DNA of 64,000 nt from Zea mays (GCF_902167145.1 NC_050097.1:141695982-141759981), one strand, 5' to 3'. Positions 22,790 to 34,760 are shown, counted from the first letter of the stretch. Notes: a model not told the origin generated them from the letters alone. Translations and numbers: made by a program.

Positions 22790-25092
22790 CTAATGAATGC
22801 AATGCGTAAGATATATGCATGATATGATATGTGCTTTTTAGAAATTACAACCTTTGACGGTGTATGATCTACTTGAGTTATACGAGGTTAACTTCACTTA
22901 TGCAAGACCTTTAGGTGGTATACTTGGTAAATTGGGTCAAACTTTAGCTAAGGTAAGTGGGAGGTTTATTTTTGGGGTTCCACTGAATTCTTTCTAAGTC
23001 TTAGTGAGAGTTGATAAGTTCTCAAGTTAGACTTATTGGGGTGAGGTTTATTTCTTCTTTCCTTTTCTTTTATTCCCCTTAATGTTTTGGAGTGGGTTTG
23101 AACTACAAGTTGCTTTTATAAAATTCTAAAACTTCTGCAAAAATTACAGTTGCTTGGTGCTGGTGTATATTTCTCTGTCTCAAAATATGGGGATCAGAAA
23201 GTGAATAGTTTTCTCTGGACAAAATTATTAAATTTTAGGGCAGAAGGGGTGCTTTGAACTACAACTATTATTTAACAGTGGGTAATTCTCTAAAACTTAT
23301 TTTTGCTGGCTTTTAGGTGTTACAACATGACTTGATACAAATTTCTAGTCATTAATACCTTTTGATTATTTTTCTATGGTTTTCTCAAGTTTCTAGCCAA
23401 GTGGGTGCTTTCTACTACCACTATATTTGAAAAATATCAAACAACAGAGTTCTTATTTTTCTTAGTTATTGTTTTGTGCAAGAGCAATCATTCTGAAGTT
23501 TGGCATCTTTTTGCTTAAGGGAAGGGGTGGTGTGCATTATTTGAATTAAGTGGCCTTTCTCATAAATCCTTAGCAATAGGTATGAGTTTGCTTCTTTTTC
23601 ATGAGTTTGCATTTTTCTCGGGTGTTTTATCTCATTATGAACTTAGTAAATTTTTGGTTGCCCATTATCACATTATTAGGGGTTGTTTATGATTTATTTG
23701 GAAAATACCTCATTATCACTTTATATTTATTTTCCCTACTTAAAATGTTGGGCTGAGGTGTTCTTTAATTTTGTAGTGGGGCTCTAGTGGTTGTAAGTCC
23801 ACTGGATTTTTATTACTCATTTTGGTTATAGCTTTGTAACTCTAATAATTGATTTTCAGTCCAACTAAGGCTAAATAAAACATTTTAGTTTAAAACTGGT
23901 CTGAACTAATAGTCTCTGTATTTTTCCTAGGTTCTCTGTTACTTAAGCAAACTAGGAAAAATAATTTTACTCACTGTTCATTACTTTCTAATGTCTTACT
24001 TTCTAATGTCTTTCTGATTTTTCCTAAGTTTTGGGCAGAATAGTCTTAAATGAATAACTACATCATAATTTCTAATGTTGGGGTTCCTAATATTTTTAAA
24101 TAGTGTCTAAATGAGGTTTGAATACCTACAAATTTTCTTAGGTTCAGCACAGAAGGAAAACTAAATTTCCTTAATTAAACTAGGTTTGGTAAGTTTCCGT
24201 TTTTAATTTTAAACTCTAAAATTTAGAACAGAAAGCATAGGGTTTATCATTTTTAAATGATAGTTCATAATATTTAGGAGCTAGCAAAATTTGTTTGACA
24301 ACTTTTTATGAAGAATTCATCAAGTTATGGGTTTTCTAAGTTCTCTGGTCATTTTAAAAAGATTAACAGAATTGATTAAATGGAAAACCACTTTACACTG
24401 GGGTCCCTAGCGGGTTTTTAAGTTTTCTTCGCGGATCAGTCCTTAGGCTACTATTCACATGAGTCACTGAAGTTACAGAAAACCCCTCGGGTTCTACAAA
24501 TCCTAACCCGAGGTCCTTCTTCTAACTTAAACAGTAACCGCGGCAGAAGAAAGGGCGGAGGGGCATACCGGCGGCGAGATTGCTCCGGTGAAGTGGTCGA
24601 GGACGTAGGGGAGGTATTGGGGATCACAACGGTGTGCGGGTCACCGTCGGAGATGGCCGGAGTCGGTCGGTCCACACGCGCAAGCGGGGATGCTCGTCGG
24701 AGGCGAGGAGTCCGGCCTGCTCACGGCGAGATAGTCCAATTGGATGGGTCAGAGAGGTTCAAGGGATGCCAGAGAAGATATGGGTGCAAGGAATTGGACG
24801 GAGACTCACCGGTGAGCTCTGTCCACGCGCGGCGGCGAAAGACCGAAGTCCGGTGAGGTCGATCTCGGGCTTCCGGTGAAGTCCGGCCTGGTCCGAGGGC
24901 TCGGAAAGCTTCACGGGCTACTGGCGGAGCTAGCCGAAGCACTGGCTCGACTTGGGGGTGGCTGGAGTGGGTTGGCCACGGTGGCCGAAGCTCTGGCGGC
25001 AGTGGCGGGCGGAATTGAGCTCGCTGGAGCTAAGGAGAGGTGGCTGGCCGGTGAAGGTGAGCGCGGGGTGAAGTGGGGCGCGCCCGGGGAGG

Positions 25093-25099
25093 CTTTATA
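25093..25099 (-). promoter_or_regulatory. E2 5' LTR TATA box
   Basis: The minus strand reads GCCTATAAAGCC. The predicted transcript start is near 25065. Confidence 0.7.
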
Positions 25100-25972
25100 G
25101 GCACGGCGCGGTGCACGGGCGGTCGTGGACCGGCGAGCGCGCGCGGGCGTGCACTGGGAGGCGCGGTGCGCGAACGGGCGTGAACCGGAGGTGTCAGCCA
25201 CGGTCGAACACGTGTTCCCGTTGCCTCTGCCCATGTTCAAGCGTTGGTTGGGTGCAAATCTTCGCGAATTTGGGCAAGATCGCTGTGAAGGATTTGTTCA
25301 CCTGACCATGCTTTGTCTTTTGTGTATGGACGTCGCGCGGTTTTAGGCTAGGGACAGGGAGTTGTAGCGTCACCAAGGTGCCAGTGTCAGAATGTCTGGT
25401 CCCGAGGTCAAACTGCGCCAAAACTGTGTCAAATGAATTTGGTTTGAGTTCAAACTTTTCCAGGACGTGTTCAAGGGAATTTGGCACAACTTTGATATTT
25501 GGATCTTCTAGTTTCGAGTTTCGAAAAACAGAGAACGCAGTTGATCTTTGGAAAGAGGTCTGAATTTCAGAAATTCAGAAATCTGAATTTCTCCAAGGGT
25601 TCATGGTTCAAGGGCTGATTTGGGAATTTGTTTGAGTTATTTTGGCTAAGCTTTCTCAACCTTTCTTGTTGCTTATTAAATATACTTTAATTTTTATAAT
25701 TGGCTCAAGTCATAATTTTAAATTTTTCATACCCTTTTCCTTATTTTCTTGAATTTTGCTCATGGGGCTTACTTAGGGTTTTTATTAGGGTTACACATTC
25801 TTACCTTTTGAAAGACTCAATTGTTTTGATCATGATACTTTTAAGTATATGCTTGGTGAATTCCTTCTTACTTAAGTTAATTTGATGCTCATGCTTACTT
25901 TGGTTCACATAAAATAATGGTTCTTGGTTTGGCATTTGTAAGAGAAACCCTAGGTGACACTGGGGTGTCACA

Positions 25973-28705
25973 GAAAATGTATTTGAGACTCTTGTGATCA
26001 GTGTAAATGTTACAGTGAGCTCCCATCAAGTAGTGTCTCCATATCTTGAGAGCATGAACCACAGCTGCCAACTCCAGATCATGCGTAGGGTAGTTCTGCT
26101 CATGGGGTCTGAGTGCTCGGGAAGCATAAGCAATTACTCTGTTATCTTGCATTAAAACACATCCCAATCCGGTAGCAGAAGCATCGCAATAAACTTCAAA
26201 GGGCTTGGTGTTATCAGGTTGAGCCAGCACTGGGGCTATTGTCAAATGCTGCCTCAGAGTATGAAAGGCATCTTCACACTTCTGGCTCCAATTATACTTG
26301 ACTCCTTTCTTCAATAGTTAAGTCATAGGTTTGGCAATTCTAGAGAAATCCGGAATAAATCGTCGATAATACCCTGCCAATCCCAGAAAACTCTGAATCT
26401 GCCTCATTGTAGTCAGGGGTTTCCAATCCATTACCTCTTGTACCTTCTCAGGATCAACAGATATCCCATCCTGAGAAATTGTGTGACCCAAGAATTTAAT
26501 TTCCTTTAGCCAGAATTCGCATTTAGACAATTTGGCATACAACTGATGGTCACGTAGCCTCTGAAGTACAGTATTCAAATGTTTGGTGTGCTCGGCTTCA
26601 TTCTTGGAATAGAACAGAATATCATCAATGAAAACAACCACGAATTTGTCCAGCTCTGGCATGAATACTGAGTTCATCAGGTACATAAAATAAGCCGGGG
26701 CATTGGTTAGCCCAAAAGACATTACCAAAAACTCATAAAGCCCATATCTGGTTGAGAAAGCCGTTTTGGGAATATCACTGGTACGGATCTTGATCTGATG
26801 GTAACCTGAGCGAAGATCTATCTTGGAGAATACCTTGGCTCCTACCAACTGATCGAACAAAACATCAATGCGGGGCAGTGGGTATTTGTTCTTGATGGTC
26901 ACCGCATTGAGAGGGCGGTAATCAACACACATTCTCAAACTCTCGTCCTTTTTCTTCACAAATAAAGCAGGACATCCCCAAGGTGAAGTACTTGGGCGAA
27001 TGAATCCCTTGTCCAACAACTCTTGCAATTGCTTTTTCAGTTCTGCCAATTTCGCGGGAGGCATCCTATAGGGTCTCTTAGAAATAGGAGCAGTCCCGGG
27101 TTGCAATTCGATTGCGAACTCGATATCTCGGTCAGGTGGCATCCCCGGCAATTCATCTGGAAAAACATCTGGGTAGTCGCAGACTACTGGGATCTTTTCC
27201 ACTGGTGACTCTATCATAGTGAATGCACAAGAACTGGTACAACCCTGATCGGGCAAAAATAAGGTAGTCTCGCCGTAAGCAGGGGAGTGAATTTCAATGG
27301 CCCTTGCTGCAATATCCAATAATGCCTGATGCCTGGTCAACCAGTGAGTTCCCAATATAATATCCACGCTATCCAATCCTAAGATGAGAAGGGTGGTTCT
27401 AATCACAAGACTACCAAATTTTATAGGCACTTGCATGTTGATTTGGTAGGTGGCAACCCTGCCTCCTGGTGTTGAAATTGTGATACCCCCATTGGTGTGG
27501 TGAAAAGGTAACTGGCACTTGGCAATAAATTTGGCACTGATAAAACTATGTGATGCACCAGAATCAAAAAGAATAATAGCAGGATAATTCAAAACTGTAA
27601 AGATACCAGTCATGACGGGTGCTCCCTCTGGAATATCAGCCATGGTGGTGAAGTTCAGCCTGCCCTGCCTCACTTGCACCTTCTGTCTCTTGCCTTGATT
27701 CTGATTAACATTCTGCCCCTGCCTCTGCTGGTTCCTGGGACAATTCTTGGCATAATGTCCGGTGTTGCCGCACGTGAAACACCTGTTGTCATTTGCCTGG
27801 CGATATTGCTGCTGCTGTTGATTGTTCCTCTGAGCTCGAAACTGGGTGCGGTTGGGTGCCTGCTGCTGCTGCTGCTGTGGTCGGATCACCCATCGCCCTT
27901 GCTGCTGCTGAGGGCCCCTGTTCTGAGGGTCATACACAATCCTGAAGCGCTGTGGCTGAGCTGAAGGTCCTGCCACAGGGTTCTTCCTCTTCTTCTCTGC
28001 CTGACGAGCTGTGATATAGTCCTCCTGAGAGATGGCCATGTTGACCAACTCATTATAGCTGTTGGCCCTGACGGTGTTGAGACGGTCGCGGAGCTTAGTG
28101 CTGAGCCCCCTCCTGAACCTGTCTCTCTTCTTCTCGTCCGTGTCCGCATGATATCCGGCATACTGGCACAGGTCATTAAAAGCCTGAGCATACTGCAACA
28201 CTGTCCTGTTGCCCTGAGTGAGTGCCAGAAACTCGTTGAGCTTTCGGTCCATAATTCTGGCTGGTATATGGTGCCCCCTGAAAGCTGCCTTGAATTCTCT
28301 CCATTCCACCTCTCGGTCCTCTGGCTGCATAGCAAGAAAATGGTCCCACCAAGTCCTTGCGGGTCCGCGAAGCTGCTGGGTGGCGAACCTGACCTTAGTG
28401 ACCTCTGAGCAAACTCCATGGAGTAGCGGGAATTTGGATTCCACTACTCTCAACCACACATCCGCATCAAGGGGGTCCTCTGCCCTGGTGAACAATGGAG
28501 GCTGGGTACTGAGGAACTCCTGGTAGGTAGCTGCCGCGGGGTGACGTTGATGATCTCCACCACCATAGTGCTGAGGTGGTGGCTGGCGCTGAGCTAGCTG
28601 CCTCAAGATCTCATTCTGCTGAGCCATTAGCTCCTGCAGAGTGGGAGGCGGTGGCGGCGGTGGAGGAACGCGCTCATTCTGGCCACGACGCGCTCTCCCG
28701 GCCAT
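25973..28705 (-). pseudogene. E1 gag-pol, N-terminal part: gag, zinc knuckle, protease, RT, start of RNase H
   Basis: The start is ATG 28705 (MAGRARRGQ); the frame is open further upstream, but E2 gag begins at the same point. The order is proline run, gag core ([17 protein letters not shown]), CCHC knuckle [14 protein letters not shown], protease [13 protein letters not shown], then reverse transcriptase with [20 protein letters not shown] and catalytic [10 protein letters not shown]. RNase H starts with [12 protein letters not shown] single TAA at 26318-26320 (a Glu codon in E2) stops translation after RT. The frame then continues to the E2 insertion at 25973. Gag and pol are in one frame, typical of this clade. 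Confidence 0.95.
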
Positions 28706-29008
28706 CTGAAAAATCACATGTATGCTCAATAACACATCTTCAAGTTTAAGGTTTAATCGCGGAGGAAGAGTCAAAAGGCGAAATTGATAGATTCCGACAT
28801 AAACATAAAGGATTTCAAGAGGCATAAACTTTTCTTCCCAAATTAAGACTAACATCATCCATCAACCATGTTTCCAAAAGAGTTTATCACGATTACATCA
28901 ATGGCCCAAAAGACTCAACTCTATCTAGCCTAGTACCCCAAGGGTGCAAAAGCTAAGCTAGTTGTGAGGAGTCCTACCATCACCAACTTCTAACTCTACT
29001 CCTGATAC

Positions 29009-29878
29009 TCAGTGAGCGAACGAGGCAACACTCGACTCGGGGGAAGGTGGTCTCCCTGAGCCAGCAGTGTCCAAGCTGGAGGCAGGCTCCTCTCCTTCCT
29101 CAATGTCGACGTCCTCGTTGGCCTCCATGTCCTGGATCTCCTGGTGATGCATATCCAGGTGCTCATTAGCCTCGGCAAGCTACTGCTGGGTGTTAATAAG
29201 CTGATCCTCGAGAACCTCGATGGTGTTCTCCCTTGTTCCCACTAATTCCTCCAGCTCTTGGATCTCATTTGACAGCTGCTCCACCTGCAAGTCCTTTTCC
29301 ATCATCTCAGTGGACAAATCAGCCACAAGCTCCTCTCTGTTGTCCAGGGTGATCTTTGTTGCCTCCAACAATGCCATCAGATGGGACATTGCCTCACCAC
29401 GCATCACTTGCAGACGGTATAGTGCATTCATGCACCGTACTGTCAAGTGAGCAGTCTGACCTGGGTAGATAGCCTAGATGTCCTTGACATGCTCCACCCG
29501 ATCCTTCCACATTGGGTCATCCTCCCTCTCTGCGGGGAACAAGCCAATGGGGTGGGTGGACAGCTCCAAGGGATGGAATCCGCAGAACGTGGTCAATCCG
29601 TGTAGAGCAATTGCCTCGATCGTATCCTCAGCCCGGTATCCAAAGGACTCAGAGTCCAGCGAACGCCAGCCTGGCTGCAGGGGATGAGGCACCAAGGTCA
29701 TCCTCACCCTACAACGGGGCACTCGGTGCTTCTCGAACTGCTGCACCGCGTACTGAGGAGGTGTCGTGTATCCGGCCCCCTGAAGTACCTCCCACAAAAT
29801 ACGGGGAAAGCCCTCTCGTGCAAGCCCGTCAGTGTGGGACAGTGCATTCCCGTCGTCTGAGGATCCGTGGGAAGTCAT
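29009..29878 (-). pseudogene. E1 extra ORF between primer site and gag (ORFX)
   Basis: 290 codons from ATG 29878 to TGA 29009-29011, with only two internal TAG codons (29474-29476, where E2 has Trp, and 29180-29182). N-terminal motifs are GFPRILWEVLQGAGY, HRVPRCRV, PGWRSLDSE, TFCGFHPLE, GLFPAE and DDPMW. The middle (about residues 150-240) is a probable coiled coil (LSTEMMEKDLQVEQLSNEI), and the tail is acidic and S/P-rich. It lies about 420 nt after the primer site and ends 303 nt before gag on the same strand. Conservation of length, frame and motifs with E2 points to a real protein of unknown role. Confidence 0.7.
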
Positions 29879-30284
29879 CTGTGTATGGTTAAGCGTAAGT
29901 AAAAGAAAAAGAATTATAAAAAGAAAAAAGGAAACACAACTCAGCCTCTCTCTAAATATAACAATGGTACTGGAGTACTTAGTTGGTCATCAATTTGTAT
30001 TAAAGTCCTTACTCAATCATCCATTTGTTTAATTTAAGAATGCTTGTGTGCTCGTCCTGAACGACCTCACATCAATATAAAGGGAATAGGGAAGAACTCC
30101 CATCCCTTATAGTATCCTGTAGGGCTTAATCACTTAGCCACCTAGCTACCCTTCTATCATCCTAAGGCTTCACGTCCTAGGTCTATCCTGACCGTCCTAC
30201 GATCTATCCAACATTGTTTCTATCAAGTTTTACTTCGAAAAAGGATGGTACTTATATTTTATTGATTCCTCTGTGGTGGTACAA

Positions 30285-30296
30285 GCTCCGATACCA
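30285..30296 (-). promoter_or_regulatory. E1 primer binding site (initiator Met tRNA)
   Basis: The minus strand reads TGGTATCGGAGC, two bases from the LTR end; identical to the E2 site. Confidence 0.9.
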
Positions 30297-30609
30297 GCTG
30301 TGGCGGAACTGCCCGAATTATTCCGACTTAAGTGCCTAAGTCCCACCTTAGAGGCTAGACCACACTTAAATGGGAATAACCCGTCAATCCCTCGGATCTA
30401 GTCCGACAAGGCCACTGACAGGATCAAGTACCACAGTCTCACTCGATGGTGAGTCATAGAGCAAATACAATAAAGCATAAAACCATACATTAAGGAGTAT
30501 TAAATTATTACATCACCATTGGAGTTTTGCAAAAGAAGTTATCATTGTTCGAAGTGCAGCCGAATAAAACTAACGATAATTAAACAGAGAGATGGGGAAG
30601 CCTGTCCCA

Positions 30610-31818
30610 TCACTCCTCATGCTCCTCCTCAGCCAAGGCGGGGTCCCACTCGACAGTCCAACCCGGTGGCAAGATGGACGGCCAAGTCACTCCAGCAACC
30701 ATGTCCTCCAGAGAACCTGTAAAAATTATGCCACAAGCAAGGCTGAGTATACTAATACTCAGCTAGACTTACCCGGTGTGAGGAGTCTACTCCTCTACCT
30801 CTAGACATGCAGCTGTTTGGCTGCGGGGTTTGGTTGCCAAAAGCACTAGCTGAGTTTCTAAGTCAAGTTTTAACTTTGCCAATTTAAGCGTGACTCTCTT
30901 AAGGCTAAATGTGTACTATCTACTCATACATAGTAGCAAACATTTTTAGCAATCAACATCTTATATCAACTCATCATATTTCCACTTGTTACTCAATGCA
31001 GTACAATGGATCAAGCAGTCTCATTAGCTGCGAGAAGCAGACGATTCAAATCGAGTTTTTATCCTTGCAAGGTAAACCTAAACACACGACATGTAGGGGC
31101 ACTCCGTCCCCACACACATCAACCGTCCCCATCGATTCCCTGGCAACAGAAAGGGGCTCACCGCCTTGGCGTACAATGACTCACTGACCCCGACTGCCGT
31201 CGTGCAGTGACCGCACTTGTACCCACCATAACCGGAATGGGAGACCACGTCTCAGGTCGCGTGAGGAGGGCAATCTGCAGGCAGGTTCACTCAGGTACTA
31301 GGCTTACCGATTTACCATATTTCTCGGCATGTGTTTAGTACGTTCAAACGCTTGACACAGGTATCCGCACGTTAATCCTTATTCCAATTTCCATCTCGTA
31401 GACAACCAATCCCCATGGATTGTTGTCCACAGACTAGTGTCATGATGATATGAAAGTGGGCACAACTAATTCCTGATCTCGCACGAGTGCTAGAAAAATC
31501 ACTCGTCTTCTACCGAGATCCTAATTAAATAAAGCATCTACTCGACCTAGCATACTAGTATCCATCTCAAAAGGATTCCTGAGATCATGCAACTAGGGTT
31601 TCAAACAACTCCTACACTTAAGTGCACATTCAATCCTACAATCATTAAATGTAGTAAAATAGCATAAATAACAGGTTATGCATAAAATCGGGGCTTGCCT
31701 TCCAAAGCAGTGGCAGGCAGATCCTCTGGTGCAGGCTCTGGGGCTAGATCCGGGGCTACCTCCTGAGCAGCTCCTTGCTCCAGCACGAGGACGTACTCTT
31801 CGTCAGCGAGGTTACAGT
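30610..31818 (-). CDS. LTR-embedded spliced ORF, exons 2 and 3, E1 5' LTR copy
   Basis: Exon 2 is 31818-31699 (120 nt) and exon 3 is 30716-30610 (107 nt, TGA stop); the intron is 982 nt. Exon 2 begins with two bases after TTCGATAG and ends with one base before GCAAGC. Exon 3 begins with two bases after TTTTTACAG, so the frame is kept. Residues include CNLADEEYVLVLEQG (exon 2), then GVTWP, LPPGWTVEWD and EEEHEE (exon 3). A donor (GCCG then GTAAGC, exon end 33225) could close a GC-rich first exon, but its phase-compatible frame has a TGA, so the N-terminus is unresolved. It may be a small protein gene or an ORF in a spliced leader. Confidence 0.6.
30742..30763 (-). promoter_or_regulatory. Conserved stem-loop in LTR intron 2 (E1 5' LTR)
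   Basis: A perfect 9-bp stem with loop ACTA (plus strand), 25-46 nt upstream of the acceptor, in the usual branch-point zone. A second inverted repeat, gaggagt/actcctc, follows. Confidence 0.6.
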
Positions 31819-33748
31819 CTATCGAATGCAATGAGTATGTATGTCATGATTATGCAGGATTTAATAACATTATGCTAAAGGAAGAAAATCTAAGTTAATG
31901 AGTAACTTAGGGTTTCTTGGTCATACGTGGCTTTTAGTGGTTTATGCTTATCACTCTTGGTTTAGGTTTTGTTAGGGATAGGCATAGTGGATTGGTATTT
32001 CCTTTATATTTTTCAGTGGACAATTTACAAAGGGTTTTAGGATGACACTAATTTCCATTATTCCTTTCCCCTTTCTTTATTTTCTATTTATGAAATCTAG
32101 TGTAGGTTTGAACTACAACAGTGAACTAACTTTTTCCAAAAATCCTGTAAAAATTACAGTGGCTTGCCATTGGTCAATATAGCCTGTTCTAGGACTTTGA
32201 GGTTCCATTTAAAAAGGATATGCTCTAGACAAAAATAACAAAAGTTGTGTAAATGGGTCACTTTGCACTACAACTCTTAATTAAGGGTGGGTTCTGTCCT
32301 AAGGGTTATTTTTGTTGGCATCTAACAGTAATAATAAGTTTCTGTGCCAAAAATCACAGAAAGCTAAAGGGTGGTTATTTAGTTGTGATTTTCCAAAGTT
32401 TTAATGCCAAAAAGGCACTTTCTACTATCTTGTCATTTGAAAAATGTCAAACAGCAGACTTTATATTTTTCCTATGTTCTTAATAACAAATCATTAATTA
32501 TCCCAAGGTTTGGGGTGTTTTCACCTTGGGGTTATTTTTGTAGGATTTTTCTAAGTTTTCCTTGTTTTCTTAAAATAAAAGGTATCCTATTTATTTTATA
32601 CTAAACTAGGGTATAATCAGTTTTTCTAGTAAACTACACTGAATAAGTATACTAATAAAAATATGGGGGCTCCCTGGTTCTTTATTTAAATCACCTTTCT
32701 TATTTTCTTTAACTTTAAACATAATGTGAAATAAATGGCAAACTCTACCTTAATGGAGTGTACAGAGAGGTTTATCATTTTTAAACAGGTTAGTAGGTGG
32801 TCATGTACTTCTCCAAATTTTCTTAACCTCAGTTAAATAGTGCAACTATTTTTCTTCCTATTATTTAGCTTTTGGCCAAATCAGTATTTAATTCAGAACC
32901 CTAAAGTTTTCTGTAGCACATAGGGGTTTTATATTTTTCTTCAGTAGTTTATATTATTTACGATCTGACAAAATTGGTTTGACTAAATTTGGATGAATAA
33001 AATAGAAGATGTGAATTATTCAAGTTCTGTTCAAATTTTAAATCAGATTTAATAAAAGGTTTCCTGGAAAACCACTTTTCACCGAGGTCTCTGGGTTATT
33101 TCCAAACTAACTCTCTGAGTCACTGACATTGCGCAAAACCCCCCAGCTTTCTTTTCTTCTCCCTCGCAGTCCCTCCCTAAGTTTAAACAGCACCCACAAG
33201 AAAGAAAAGAGCGTCGCGGCTTACCGGCGGAGAGAGAGGTCCGGCGAGGGGCGGGGTTGGCTCCGGGAGGTTCTGACGGTCACAACGGTGTACGGCTCGA
33301 CAGCGGGGATGGCCGGAATCGCCCGGTCCACGTGCGCAGGCGGGTGTTCTCGTCGGCGGCGGGTGTGCCGGCCAAACCACGGCGACCTAGTCCAATTCAA
33401 TGGCATGGTGAGCTTCACGGTGTGACGTAGAGGCGGTGTGCACAAGGAATCGAAGAATGGAGCAGAGGATTACCCGGTCTACTCTCGCCGGCGGTCGGAT
33501 GGAGTCTGGCGACCGTGGACTGGCCTCTCCGGTGAAGCAAACCTCGATTCCTTGCTCGGGGAGCTTCACCGAGGTGTGCTCAGTCCTCTCCGAGGGCTGG
33601 ACAGGGTTGGGAAGGGCTTGGCTGGCCGATCTACAGTGGCAGGGACATCGGGCAGCCGCGGACACGCCGTGCACGGGCAAACGCCGGTGAGTTTGGGCTC
33701 CGGTGAGGTCGAGCGTGCGCGGAGGGGTACGGCCGAAGTCCCTGGGGG

Positions 33749-33755
33749 TTTTATA
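33749..33755 (-). promoter_or_regulatory. E1 5' LTR TATA box
   Basis: The minus strand reads CCTATAAAACCCCC at the edge of the GC-rich block. The transcript start is expected near 33720. Confidence 0.75.
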
Positions 33756-34760
33756 GGCGCGGGCGCGCGCAACAGCGCCGGCTGGGCTTTGGCGCGACGT
33801 GGGGCACGCGAGGTCGGGCGCGGGCGTGCTCTGGCGCGCGCAGAACGCGTCGAACACGTGGAGGTGTTCATCTGCCCGTGTTCAAAAGCTTGCTGAGATA
33901 GCAAACGTGTGAATCTTAGCAAAAATCCGGCGCAGACCTCTTCCTGGCACCTATGGCTATCTCTTATATGTGAGTTCCAAGGGAAGATAAGCCCTAGGTC
34001 AGAAGATATGCGGACGCCAAATCTGGCTTGTCCCCCTGCCCGCTGCGTGACAAAAGTGGTGCCAAGACATGTCAAATGTCAAGGGCTCGGTCCCAACTTT
34101 TTCCAGGGGGTGCCTTAGGTGGTATGCCACATTTTTGGTATAGAACTTAGGTGGTTTTGGTGCCATCTTCAAGGTGAACACGGTGGATTCTTAGATTAGG
34201 TGTAGATTTTGACTTAGAGATAATTAGAGAGCTCTAGCTCTTTCTCTACTTAGGGAATGGATTTGGGGTTTCTTAAGGGGTCTTTTAGCAATGTTTCCTC
34301 TCTATGTTTGTAGATTAATAAGTTTCTTAACTTCATGCCAAAGGTTTGGTCATGCTTTGCACCTTTGCTTAATCTCTCCCCCTTCAACCAAGGTGTTTAG
34401 GAGATAGGGGTTCAAGAGAGGTCTAAAGTTTACTCCCTTCCTGTCCAAGGGGATAAGTGCACACAAGCTTGGGTAATGCTTTTGGTCATTCACATTTCTT
34501 GGTTAAAACTTAGTCTCCAAGGTTCTTATACTCTTCTCCTTAAGTTTCTTCCACATGTGATCATAGTCATTAGAGCATAGGTGTGCCCTAACCATGGTAA
34601 CACCTGGGGCGTTACAAACTCCCTCAACTGATTTGGGATAAACTCGCAAACTTGCGCATGGCCTAACCATTCGGGCCTAAGCACGGACCATCCGGCCAAC
34701 ATCGGATGGCCTTGTGAATACTTAGCCAACATAGTTTTTGCAACACTAAGTGGGTGGGGA

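Larger units (their letters stand above)
10110..25972 (-). mobile_element. E2: Tekay-like chromovirus nested in E1 pol
   Basis: LTRs lie at 10110-14586 and 21264-25972, with the target duplication gaaaa at 10105-10109 and 25973-25977. The primer site adjoins the right LTR and the polypurine tract adjoins the left LTR, so the orientation matches E1. The gene order is the same as E1 (extra ORF, gag-pol). Its proteins are close to those of E1, but its LTR is a different family. About six differences in the first 400 bp of the two LTRs suggest a younger insertion than E1, which agrees with the nesting. It carries stops in the extra ORF and gag, and a foreign insertion in reverse transcriptase, so it is non-autonomous. 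Confidence 0.97.
21264..25972 (-). repeat. E2 5' LTR (4709 bp)
   Basis: Full-length LTR with a TATA box at 25093-25099. On the minus strand this gives U3 of about 0.85 kb and a transcribed R-U5 of about 3.8 kb, which is unusually long. It contains a GC-rich first part, a long T-rich middle and two coding-like exons. Confidence 0.95.
3864..34616 (-). mobile_element. E1: Tekay-like Ty3/gypsy chromovirus, split by element E2
   Basis: The boundaries are certain: LTRs at 3864-8172 and 30299-34616, with a perfect 5-bp target duplication aactc at 3859-3863 and 34617-34621. The primer site beside the right LTR and the polypurine tract beside the left LTR place the element on the minus strand, so the 5' LTR is 30299-34616. 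Reading 5' to 3' it holds the LTR, the primer site, an extra ORF, a gag-pol in one frame, the polypurine tract and the LTR. The chromodomain end, the initiator-Met primer site and the very long LTRs fit the Tekay/Del clade. Without E2 (and its 5-bp duplication) it would be about 14.9 kb. Six differences in the first 170 bp of the two LTRs suggest it is older than E2. Confidence 0.97.
30299..34616 (-). repeat. E1 5' LTR (4318 bp)
   Basis: The TATA box lies at 33749-33755, so U3 is about 0.86 kb and R-U5 about 3.4 kb. A GC-rich block (33220-33740) is followed downstream by T-rich intron-like sequence and by the two coding-like exons at 31699-31818 and 30610-30716. Confidence 0.95.

Noticed and set aside
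24911..25240. 109-codon ORF in the E2 5' LTR (with 13525-13854)
   Set aside because: It crosses the TATA box and is low-complexity Ser/Ala/Pro; judged a GC-content artefact.
33225..33750. Complete first exon of the LTR ORF in E1 joined at the GTAAGC donor
   Set aside because: The frame in the needed phase has a TGA (also present at the same place in E2), and other frames do not match the phase, so no exon 1 is called for E1/E2.
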